Of a stretch of DNA of 64,000 bases, positions 57,411 through 64,000 are shown in pieces (the first letter of the stretch is position 1; each line of letters starts with the position of its first letter). The position numbers and the translations under genes were made by a program. The notes under the pieces were generated by a model. It worked only from the letters and a program-made list of their open reading frames with translations. It was not told where the DNA came from and did no database searches. The DNA is taken from the NCBI RefSeq assembly GCF_036226885.1, contig NZ_CP109027.1, positions 6,138,001 through 6,202,000 of the forward strand, read 5' to 3'. This DNA is from Streptomyces sp. NBC_00663. Lineage in GTDB: Bacteria; Actinomycetota; Actinomycetes; Streptomycetales; Streptomycetaceae.

Positions 57411-58523
57411 ATGTCGAACTACTTCATCACCAGTTTCGCGCAGGCGGAGAACGAGAACTATGTGTGGCGATTCCACGGCGATCTGACGCGAGCGGTCCGC
57501 GAACTGAGCGGGCATGAGATCGACACGGAGATATGCCGCGGCGGACAGGGGGCCGCGAACAGTGACCTGGTCGCCGAGACCGGTGTCCTGGTCGCGCTCT
57601 GCTCGCCGGACTACTACACGGACCCCGGCTGCGGACGGGACTGGGCGCTCTTCCAGCACCGGCTCCACCTGATCCCACCCCAGCGGGGCACCGCCCATCC
57701 CGCGAGCCCGGTGCTGGTGCGCTGGCTCCCGGCCGAACCACCGGCCGATCTGCCCTGGGCCCCGGTGCTCGCCGACCCCCACGACGCCTACGCCCGCAAA
57801 GGTCTGTTCGACATCATCGACAACCTGGGCTGGAACTCCGAGGAATACGCCACGGCCCTCCAGGAGCTGGCGGCACGTGTGTGTGCCGGGCACAAGAATC
57901 GCCCACCGGACCTGGCCCCGGCGAGCCGCCCCGTCCTGCCGGCGGCCTTCCCCCGCCCCCGCGCAGGGCAGCCCCCGACGCCGGTTCCCGCCCCCAGAGC
58001 ACCGGCGTCCGTCCTCGCACCCAGGACACCGGCACCGGCCGAGGGCACGGGCGCACCGCGCGTCTTCTTCTCGTACGCCCACGAGGAGAACGACGGCGGT
58101 GTCCACGCCCGCCGCGTACGCGCCCTGAACGACCGGCTGAGTGAAGAGGGCGTCGACGTGATCCTCGACCAGACCAGGGCCCGCGGGCCGCAGTTCTGGC
58201 CGCGGTGGATGGGGGAGCAGTACCGGCAGGCGAACTTCATCCTGGTGATCGCCTCACCCACGTACAAGCGCCGCGCCCACCACAAGGAGGACCCCGGCGT
58301 GGGGGACGGTGTCGCGTTCGAGGCGGACTACATCCTTCAGCAGCGGTACCACGACCGGAACTGGTACCGGCGCATCCTGCTGGTGATCTTCCCCGGCTAC
58401 AGCTACGCCGACCTGCCCGACTTCCTCGGCGAGGGCTCGGTCAGCTACTACGAGATAGACCCCGACACCGGGGAGGGACTGCCCGATCTGCTGGACCACA
58501 TCCTGGGCGGCCCGACGGCCTGA
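57411..58523 (+). CDS. TIR (FxsC-like) + SEFIR two-domain protein
   Basis: The 370-residue protein begins with an FxsC/TIR-like domain (NYFITSFAQAENENYVWRFH, VLVALCSPDYYTDPGCGRDW; about residues 3-165). A proline-rich linker (about 180-220) follows, then a SEFIR domain: RVFFSYAHEENDGGVHARRV, VILDQTRARGPQFWPRW and FILVIASPTYKRRAHH (about 222-300). SEFIR domains are TIR relatives known from IL-17 signalling and found in bacterial defence-like proteins. ATG 57411 has GGGGG six bases upstream. It is divergent from the fxsB-like gene, suggesting it belongs to the same system, perhaps as receptor or effector. Confidence 0.78.
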   Translation: MSNYFITSFAQAENENYVWRFHGDLTRAVRELSGHEIDTEICRGGQGAANSDLVAETGVLVALCSPDYYTDPGCGRDWALFQHRLHLIPPQRGTAHPASPVLVRWLPAEPPADLPWAPVLADPHDAYARKGLFDIIDNLGWNSEEYATALQELAARVCAGHKNRPPDLAPASRPVLPAAFPRPRAGQPPTPVPAPRAPASVLAPRTPAPAEGTGAPRVFFSYAHEENDGGVHARRVRALNDRLSEEGVDVILDQTRARGPQFWPRWMGEQYRQANFILVIASPTYKRRAHHKEDPGVGDGVAFEADYILQQRYHDRNWYRRILLVIFPGYSYADLPDFLGEGSVSYYEIDPDTGEGLPDLLDHILGGPTA

Positions 58524-58640
58524 AAAAATTCTTCAGACATCGTGCAACCCTTCCCCCACCTCGCGGGTCGTACATGGCATCAGGACTTCTGGGGAGGGGA
58601 TCTGGGGGGATCGCGGGGGTTCTGACTGGAGGGGAAAGCC
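58524..58640 (+). other. Leader-like sequence without a downstream gene
   Basis: After the SEFIR gene stop comes an A/T-rich start (AAAAAATTCTTCAGACATCG) unusual for this genome, then GTGCAACCCTTCCCC, CGGGTCGTACATGGCATCAG and a purine-rich GGGGAGGGGATCTGGGGGGA. It looks like a promoter and strong ribosome-site region of the kind seen before secreted-protein genes, but no ORF follows before the hairpin. I regard it as a possible remnant. Confidence 0.35.
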
Positions 58641-58672
58641 GAGGGGGCCTGGTCGACGGACCAGGCCCCCTC
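58641..58672. terminator. Bidirectional terminator between SEFIR gene and rbsD
   Basis: GAGGGGGCCTGGTC and GACCAGGCCCCCTC form a perfect 14-bp stem with a four-base loop, 32 bp before the rbsD stop. It can end both the plus-strand TIR-SEFIR transcript and the minus-strand ribose operon. Confidence 0.85.
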
Positions 58673-58704
58673 GAAGCTTCTCCGGGCGTTTCCGGAGGGC
58701 GTGT

Positions 58705-59094
58705 CTAGAAGAACACCCCGCACCGCAGCAGCACATTCGCGTACGGCCGCGCCTCGCCCGTCCGTACGACCAACCGTGCCCCCGCCGACAGCTCCTTGAG
58801 CCGTTCATGGGAGACGAACTCCAAGTCGGTGAAGGACCCGCCCAGCAGCTCCGCCGCCGCCGGATTCGCCTCCCGCACCTCCGAGGCCGCCGTCGCCCCT
58901 TCCACGACCAGCTCCGCCAGCAGCCCCTCCAGTACCTCCGCGAACGACGGCACCCCGGCCCGGAAGGCGAGGTCGACGACGCGGGGGCCGTCCGGTATCG
59001 GCATGCCGGCGTCGCAGACCAGCACCCCGTCGCCGTGCCCCAACTCGGCCAGCGCACCGGACAGATGACGGTTGAGGATGCCCGCCTTCTTCAC
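58705..59094 (-). CDS. rbsD: D-ribose pyranase
   Basis: The 129-residue protein opens with MKKAGILNRHLSGALAELGH, the RbsD signature with its catalytic histidine. It continues DGVLVCDAGMPIPDGPRVVD and closes with YANVLLRCGVFF. It interconverts pyranose and furanose forms of ribose so that ribokinase can act. Its ATG overlaps the rbsK stop by four bases. It is the last gene of the ribose operon. Confidence 0.95.
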   Translation of the reverse strand: MKKAGILNRHLSGALAELGHGDGVLVCDAGMPIPDGPRVVDLAFRAGVPSFAEVLEGLLAELVVEGATAASEVREANPAAAELLGGSFTDLEFVSHERLKELSAGARLVVRTGEARPYANVLLRCGVFF

Positions 59095-59993
59095 AGCGCG
59101 TCGACCTCCTCGGCCGTGGGGAAGGACACCTGCGCCCCTTCCCTCGTCACCGCCGCCGCCCCGACCCGGGCCGCGTACGCCGCCGCCTCCGTCAACGAGG
59201 CCCCCGTGCCCAGCCGGTACGCCAGCGCCGCCGTGAACGCGTCGCCCGCACCCGTCGTGTCCACCGCGTCGACCTTGACCGACGCCACCCGGCTCACCCC
59301 GTCCCTGGACGCCACCAGCGCGCCCTGCGCGCCCAGGGTGACGACCACCGACCGCGGGCCCTTCGCCAGCAGGATCCGCGCCCAGTCCTCCGGGTTGTCG
59401 CCGATCGCCGAGTCGCCGAGGATGACCTTCGCCTCGTGCTCGTTGACGATCAGCGGGTCGCAGGCCGCCAGCAGCACGGTGGGCAGCGGGCGCGGCGGGG
59501 ACGGGTTCAGCACGAAACGGCTGTCCGGCCCGAGGCTCGACGCCACCGCCACGACCGTCTCCAGCGGGATCTCCAACTGCGCCGACACCACCCGCGAGGC
59601 ATGGAAGAGGCTTCCCGCCGCGCGCACATCCTCCGGCGTGAGCCGGCCGTTCGCGCCCGGTGAGACGACGATGCTGTTGTCGCCCGACGGGTCCACGGTG
59701 ATCAGCGCGACCCCCGTCGGCGCCCCGCCGACCATCACGCCCACCGTGTCGACCCCGGCCGAACGCAGCGAGTCCAGCAGCAGCCGGCCGTGGCCGTCGT
59801 CGCCGACCCGGGCCAGCAGGGCCGTACTCGCGCCCAGCCGGGCGGCCGCGACCGCCTGGTTCGCGCCCTTGCCGCCCGGGTGGACGGCCAGGTCGGAGCC
59901 GAGCACGGTCTCCCCGGCCGCCGGCCGGCGCTCGACACCGATCACCAGGTCGGCGTTGGCCGACCCTACGACCAGGAGGTCGTAGTCGTACAT
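59091..59993 (-). CDS. rbsK: Ribokinase
   Basis: The 300-residue PfkB-family kinase phosphorylates ribose to ribose-5-phosphate. Motifs present are DLAVHPGGKGANQAVAAARL (PfkB signature 1, sugar binding), LIVNEHEAKVILG and the signature-2 anion hole with the catalytic Asp in DAVDTTGAGDAFTAAL (about residue 245). It overlaps rbsD by four bases. A hairpin separates it from the upstream transporter gene. Confidence 0.95.
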   Translation of the reverse strand: MYDYDLLVVGSANADLVIGVERRPAAGETVLGSDLAVHPGGKGANQAVAAARLGASTALLARVGDDGHGRLLLDSLRSAGVDTVGVMVGGAPTGVALITVDPSGDNSIVVSPGANGRLTPEDVRAAGSLFHASRVVSAQLEIPLETVVAVASSLGPDSRFVLNPSPPRPLPTVLLAACDPLIVNEHEAKVILGDSAIGDNPEDWARILLAKGPRSVVVTLGAQGALVASRDGVSRVASVKVDAVDTTGAGDAFTAALAYRLGTGASLTEAAAYAARVGAAAVTREGAQVSFPTAEEVDAL

Positions 59994-60021
59994 GAAGTTG
60001 CTCCCCTATGAGATGACGTGA

Positions 60022-60054
60022 GCCGGCGGGCGCCCGTGACGAGCGCCCGCCGGC
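60022..60054 (-). terminator. Strong hairpin between rbsCB and rbsK
   Basis: GCCGGCGGGCGC (60022-60033) and GCGCCCGCCGGC (60043-60054) form a perfect 12-bp GC stem with a nine-base loop inside the operon. It may reduce read-through into rbsK-rbsD or protect the upstream mRNA. Confidence 0.6.
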
Positions 60055-60061
60055 CTTGGTC

Positions 60062-61999
60062 TCAGCCCGCGAAGTCGGCCACGTTCTCCTTCGTGACCAC
60101 CTTCACCGGCACCATCACCGACTTCTCGACCTTGTCGCCCTCGGCCACCTTCACCGCGTTCTGCACGGCGATCCTGCCCAGTTCGGCCGGCTGCTGCGCC
60201 ACCGACGCGTACAGCGTGCCAGCCTTGACGGCCTTCAGGCCGTCCTCGGTTCCGTCGAAGCCGATGACCTGGACGGACTTTCCGGCCTTGGAACCGAGCG
60301 CCTTGATCGCGCCGAGCGCCATCTCGTCGTTCTCGGCGAAGACACCGTCGATGTCCGGGTTGGCCTGGAGCAGGTTGGTCATGACGTCCAGGCCCTTGGT
60401 GCGGTCCCAGTCGGCGGGCTGCTTGGCGACGACCTCGATGCCCGGGTAGGCCTTGAGCCCCGCGGCGAAACCGGCGCCGCGCTCCCGGCTGGCGGAGGTG
60501 CCGGCCTGGCCCTGGAGGACGACGATCCTGCCCTTGCCGCCCAGCTTCTCGGCGAGGTCCTTGGCGGCGAGCTTGCCGCCGGCCACGTTGTCGGAGGCGA
60601 CGAGGGCGGCGGTGTCCGCGTTGTTGACGGCGCGGTCGACGGCGACCAGCGGGATGCCCGCCTTGTTGACGGCCTTCGCCGCCGGGGTCACCGCGTCGGA
60701 GTCCACCGCGTTGACGATGATCGTGCCGAGGCCCGAACTGGTGAAGTTCTCCAGCTGGTTGGCCTGCTGCGAGGCGTCGTTCTGCGCGTCGGTGACCGTC
60801 AGGTCCACGCCCAGCTTCTTCGCCTCGGCCTGCGCACCGGCGCGGATCTGCACGAAGAACGGGTTGTTGAGGGTGGACAGCGACAGACCGATCTTCTGGC
60901 TCTTCGCCTCCGAGGTGCCGCTGTGCAGGAGGGAGGTGGCGCCCACGATCGCCGCGGCGACCACGGCCGCGAGCACATAGGTCATCGCCTGCTTGCCCTT
61001 GTTGCCGCCCGTGCCCGCCGCCACCGGCGTCGCACCCGCCTTGCGGCGGACGGTGTCCAGGAGCACCGCCAGCGCGATGACGACACCGATGACGACCTGC
61101 TGCCAGAACGCGGAGACGGACAGCAGGTTGAGGCCGTTGCGCAGCACCGCCAGGATCAGCGCGCCGATCAGCGTCCCGGACGCCTTGCCCGTACCACCGG
61201 CCAGCGACGCGCCGCCGATGACGACCGCGGCGATCGCGTCGAGCTCATAGCCCTGCGCGGCCTGCGGCTGCGCGGAGGAGAGACGGGCGGCCAGCACGAT
61301 GCCGGCGGCCGCCGCGAACAGACCGGAGAAGGCGTAGATCGCGAGCTTCTGCTTCTTCACCCGCAGACCGGAGAGGCGGGCCGCTTCCTCGTTGCCGCCG
61401 ATCGCGTACATCGAACGGCCGATGTACGTCCGCCCGAGCACGAACGCCGTGATCAGACCCATGCCGATCATCACCAGGACGGGCACCGGCAGCCAGCCGC
61501 CGAGGGTGTCACCGAGGTGCGAGACGGAGGAGGGGAAGGCGATCGGGGAGCCCTGCGAGATCACCAGCGACAGACCGCGCGCCACGGACAGCATGGCGAG
61601 CGTCGCGATGAACGGCGGCAGTTTGCCGTACGAGATCAGGAAACCGCTGACCAGGCCGCACGCTATGCCGGTCGCGATGGCGAGCAGTACCGCGAGGACC
61701 ACCGGCAGGCCCTGCGAAGTGGCGCTCCAGGCGAGGACGGTGGCCGACAGGGCGGCGACCGAGCCGACCGACAGGTCGATGCCCGCCGAGACGATCACGA
61801 AGGTCACACCGAAGGCGAGGATGGCGGTCACGGCCGCCTGGACGCCGACGTTCAGGAGGTTGTCCGTCGTCAGGAAGTCACCGGACAGCGCCGACATCGC
61901 GATGACGAGGACGATCAGCGCGGTCAGCGCGCCGTTGTCGAGGAGCAGCCGGCGCAGCCCTGAGGCGCCCGTCGTGCTCTTGAGCGTGTCAGTGGCCAC
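60062..61999 (-). CDS. Fused ribose ABC permease and substrate-binding protein (RbsC-RbsB)
   Basis: The 645-residue protein joins two functions usually encoded separately. Residues about 1-320 are an RbsC-type permease (DLSVGSVAALSATVLAWSAT, LGRTYIGRSMYAIGGNEEAA, VVIGGASLAGGTGKASGTLI). After one further membrane helix (AMTYVLAAVVAAAIVGATSL), residues about 345-645 form an RbsB-type periplasmic binding domain (KIGLSLSTLNNPFFVQIRAG, VIGFDGTEDGLKAVKAGTLY). The binding domain is thus tethered to the membrane channel, with no lipobox needed. GTG 61999 has GGAGG six bases upstream and overlaps the rbsA 3' end by 11 bp. Confidence 0.92.
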   Translation of the reverse strand: MATDTLKSTTGASGLRRLLLDNGALTALIVLVIAMSALSGDFLTTDNLLNVGVQAAVTAILAFGVTFVIVSAGIDLSVGSVAALSATVLAWSATSQGLPVVLAVLLAIATGIACGLVSGFLISYGKLPPFIATLAMLSVARGLSLVISQGSPIAFPSSVSHLGDTLGGWLPVPVLVMIGMGLITAFVLGRTYIGRSMYAIGGNEEAARLSGLRVKKQKLAIYAFSGLFAAAAGIVLAARLSSAQPQAAQGYELDAIAAVVIGGASLAGGTGKASGTLIGALILAVLRNGLNLLSVSAFWQQVVIGVVIALAVLLDTVRRKAGATPVAAGTGGNKGKQAMTYVLAAVVAAAIVGATSLLHSGTSEAKSQKIGLSLSTLNNPFFVQIRAGAQAEAKKLGVDLTVTDAQNDASQQANQLENFTSSGLGTIIVNAVDSDAVTPAAKAVNKAGIPLVAVDRAVNNADTAALVASDNVAGGKLAAKDLAEKLGGKGRIVVLQGQAGTSASRERGAGFAAGLKAYPGIEVVAKQPADWDRTKGLDVMTNLLQANPDIDGVFAENDEMALGAIKALGSKAGKSVQVIGFDGTEDGLKAVKAGTLYASVAQQPAELGRIAVQNAVKVAEGDKVEKSVMVPVKVVTKENVADFAG

Positions 62000-63512
62000 G
62001 AGGGGCCTCCTTCTCAAGGGTGTTGGGGTTGCTGACGGCGAGCGCCATCACGGCGTCCTGCGTGGCCTCGTCGGCGGGGAGTTCACCGGCGATCCGGCCC
62101 TGGGCCATGACCAGGACCCGGTCGCTCATGCCGAGCACCTCGGGAAGGTCGCTGGAGATCATCAGGACGGCGGCGCCGGCCGCGGTCAGTTCATTGATCA
62201 GCTGGTAGATCTCGACCTTCGCGCCGACGTCGATGCCACGCGTCGGCTCGTCGAGGATCAGCACCTTGGTGTCGGCGAGCAGCCACTTGCCGATGACGAC
62301 CTTCTGCTGGTTGCCGCCGGACAACGTCCGTACGTGCTGGCCCAGTCCGGCCATCCGCACGCCCAGCTGCCCGGCGATCCGGGCGGCGGCCTCGCGCTGC
62401 CCCTTGAGATCGACGAGCCCCGCGCGCGTGGCCGAGCGCAGCGTCACCAGGCCGAGGTTCTCCTCGACGGACGCGTCCAGGACCAGCCCCTGGCCCTTGC
62501 GGTCCTCGGGGATCAGCCCGATGCCCGCCGCCATGGCCGCGTTGACGTCATGCCGCTTCAGCGCCGCGCCGGCGACCTTCACCGCGCCCTGGTCGTACGG
62601 GTCGGCGCCGAACACCGCGCGCACGACCTCCGTCCGCCCGGCGCCGACCAGCCCCGCGATGCCGACGACCTCACCGGCGCGCACCTCGAAGGACACGTCG
62701 TGGAAGACACCGTCCCGGGTGAGCCCCTCGACGGTCAGCAACGCGGCGCCCTTCTCGGGCTGTTCGCGCGGGTACTGCTGCTCGATGGAGCGGCCGACCA
62801 TCAGGCGTACGAGCTCGTCCTCCGGGGTGGAGGCGGGGACCTGGCCGACGGACCTGCCGTCGCGGATGACCGTGACCCGGTCGCCCAGGGCGGCGATCTC
62901 CTCCAGGTGGTGCGTGATGAAGACGATCCCGACGCCGTCCTCGCGCAGTGTGCGTACGATCGCGAAGAGCTTCTCCACCTCCTCGGAGGTGAGCACCGCG
63001 GTCGGCTCGTCCATGATCAGCACGCGCGCGTTCAGGCTCAGCGCCTTGGCGATCTCGACCATCTGTAGGCGCGCGATGCCGAGTTCACGCACCCGCGCGC
63101 GGGGCGACACGTCGACACCCACGCGCGCGAGCAGGACCTCGGCGTCGGCCTCCATCTTCTTCCGGTCGATCATCCCGAGCCGGCGCGGCTGGCGGCCCAG
63201 GAAGATGTTCTCGGCGACCGTCAGATCGGGGACGAGGTTGAACTCCTGGTAGATGGTGGCGATCCCGAGGCGTTCGGAATCCTGCGCACCATGGATGCGC
63301 ACCTCCGCGCCGGCGGCCAGGATGCGGCCCTCGTCGGGTGTGTAGGCGCCGGAGAGCATCTTGATGAGGGTGCTCTTGCCCGCGCCGTTCTCACCGAGGA
63401 GGACGTGCACCTCGCCGCGGCGCAGGTCGAAGTCGACGCCGTCCAGCGCGACCACGCCCGGGAAGGTCTTCCGAATGCCTTCGATGCGCAGCAACTCGTC
63501 CGGGTTGCTCAC
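61989..63512 (-). CDS. rbsA: Ribose ABC transporter ATP-binding protein
   Basis: The 507-residue protein holds two nucleotide-binding domains. NBD1 has Walker A GENGAGKST and Walker B VLIMDEPTAVL. NBD2 has the degenerate P-loop GLVGAGRTE, signature LSGGNQQK and Walker B VLILDEPTRGID. This asymmetric pair is typical of RbsA/MglA sugar importers. GTG 63512 has AGGAG six bases upstream and overlaps the upstream regulator stop (GTGA). Confidence 0.94.
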   Translation of the reverse strand: MSNPDELLRIEGIRKTFPGVVALDGVDFDLRRGEVHVLLGENGAGKSTLIKMLSGAYTPDEGRILAAGAEVRIHGAQDSERLGIATIYQEFNLVPDLTVAENIFLGRQPRRLGMIDRKKMEADAEVLLARVGVDVSPRARVRELGIARLQMVEIAKALSLNARVLIMDEPTAVLTSEEVEKLFAIVRTLREDGVGIVFITHHLEEIAALGDRVTVIRDGRSVGQVPASTPEDELVRLMVGRSIEQQYPREQPEKGAALLTVEGLTRDGVFHDVSFEVRAGEVVGIAGLVGAGRTEVVRAVFGADPYDQGAVKVAGAALKRHDVNAAMAAGIGLIPEDRKGQGLVLDASVEENLGLVTLRSATRAGLVDLKGQREAAARIAGQLGVRMAGLGQHVRTLSGGNQQKVVIGKWLLADTKVLILDEPTRGIDVGAKVEIYQLINELTAAGAAVLMISSDLPEVLGMSDRVLVMAQGRIAGELPADEATQDAVMALAVSNPNTLEKEAPRGH

Positions 63513-64000
63513 GACGTGCTCCTGTTCTGTACGGGGGCCGGCTCGGGGGAAGCCGGCTGCTCGCCGCACGAGCGGCGTACGACGAGACGGGCGGGGAGAG
63601 TGACGGACCGCGGGTCCCGTCCCTCGATGCGGTCGACGAGCGCGCGCACGGCGGCGCGCCCCAGCTCGCCCGTGGGCTGGGCGATCGCGGTGATCGGCGG
63701 ATCGGTGTGCACGAACCAGCGGATGTCGTCGAACGCGGCGAGCGCGAGGTCCTCGGGGACCCGCAGCCCACGCGCGCGTACGGCGTCCAGCGCGCCGAGC
63801 GCCATCAGGTTGTCGGCGGCGAACACGACCTCGGGCGGCTCGGGCAGGTCGAGGAAGCCCTCGGTGACCCGCCGTCCGCTCTCGGCCTGGAAGTCGCCCT
63901 GCCCTGTGTAGGCGTCCGGGAGGGGGATGCCGTACTCGGCGAGGGCCTCGCGGAAGGCCTCGACGCGCTCGCTGCCGGTCGTGGTGGCGGCGGGGCCCGC
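63509..64000 (-). CDS. LacI-family regulator of the ribose operon, C-terminal part
   Basis: Only the last 163 residues are in the window; the N-terminal DNA-binding part lies beyond base 64000. The visible piece is the effector domain: SERVEAFREALAEYGIPLPD, VVFAADNLMALGALDAVRAR, LALAAFDDIRWFVHTDPPIT and TLPARLVVRRSC. It overlaps rbsA by four bases, so the regulator heads the operon and is co-transcribed with it, as in Streptomyces RbsR operons. Confidence 0.9.
   Translation of the reverse strand, partial: AGPAATTTGSERVEAFREALAEYGIPLPDAYTGQGDFQAESGRRVTEGFLDLPEPPEVVFAADNLMALGALDAVRARGLRVPEDLALAAFDDIRWFVHTDPPITAIAQPTGELGRAAVRALVDRIEGRDPRSVTLPARLVVRRSCGEQPASPEPAPVQNRSTS

Noticed and set aside
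58560..58620. FxSxx-COOH precursor gene downstream of the SEFIR gene
   Set aside because: No start codon with an in-frame F-x-S-x-x ending exists in this stretch on either strand that I can read.
1..64000. Mobile element, prophage or tRNA-linked island
   Set aside because: No transposase, integrase, terminal inverted repeats, attachment duplication or tRNA gene was seen; GC and codon use look uniform apart from the short A-rich stretches near 55780 and 58524.

Overview
The window comes from a high-GC actinomycete chromosome, almost certainly Streptomyces. The evidence is a strong GC bias at third codon positions, many GTG starts with GGAGG-type ribosome sites, four-base ATGA/GTGA operon overlaps, and typical content: PucR, GntR/UTRA, LacI and LysR regulators, secreted peptidases, an S37 peptidase and a twin-arginine GH3 enzyme. 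No tRNA, rRNA, CRISPR array, transposase or phage gene was seen.

Layout. 1-6.8 kb: a leucine/branched-chain acyl-CoA catabolic block (HMG-CoA lyase, methylcrotonyl-CoA carboxylase alpha and beta) divergent from a TetR regulator, then an acyl-CoA dehydrogenase and a TesB thioesterase whose 3' end is duplicated in tandem. 6.8-14.5 kb: a CDF cation transporter, a phosphatase-family protein, a PucR regulator, and an agmatine/guanidino-compound set (solute symporter, ureohydrolase, TPP enzyme). 14.3-16.6 kb: an ATP-binding anti-sigma-like protein divergent from a GntR regulator with three identical palindromes around their promoters, plus small hypotheticals. 16.6-31.1 kb: mostly envelope and secreted functions (phytase-like protein, beta-lactamase-fold protein, ankyrin protein, GT39 glycosyltransferase, endonuclease I, a fused double ABC exporter, S37 peptidase, lipoprotein, GH3 hexosaminidase). 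31.4-42.4 kb: regulators, transporters, a second-type EPSP synthase, acetyltransferases and a methyltransferase. 42.4-48.1 kb: a zinc-ribbon protein, a 17-unit tandem repeat array, and a LacI-controlled oxidoreductase/DUF993/isomerase operon.

48.1-58.5 kb is the most unusual part. A tightly overlapping minus-strand series holds a radical SAM/SPASM maturase of the FxsB type, a 31-codon ORF that overlaps both neighbours, an FxsC-like TIR protein, a 1324-residue FxsT-like protein (KGGxGR ATPase, TIR-like, NB-ARC, TPR), an unknown two-repeat protein and a cation/proton antiporter. A TIR+SEFIR protein is transcribed divergently. It looks like a ribosomally made, cyclophane-type peptide system joined to NLR-like proteins, but no canonical FxSxx-COOH precursor is visible. 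58.7-64.0 kb is a complete ribose operon (lacI-type regulator, rbsA, a fused rbsC-rbsB, rbsK, rbsD).

A recurring oddity is the presence of small tandem duplications lying across stop codons of several unrelated genes. Start codons were chosen from ribosome-site spacing and family N termini. Functions are recognised from protein sequence by eye; no search was run.
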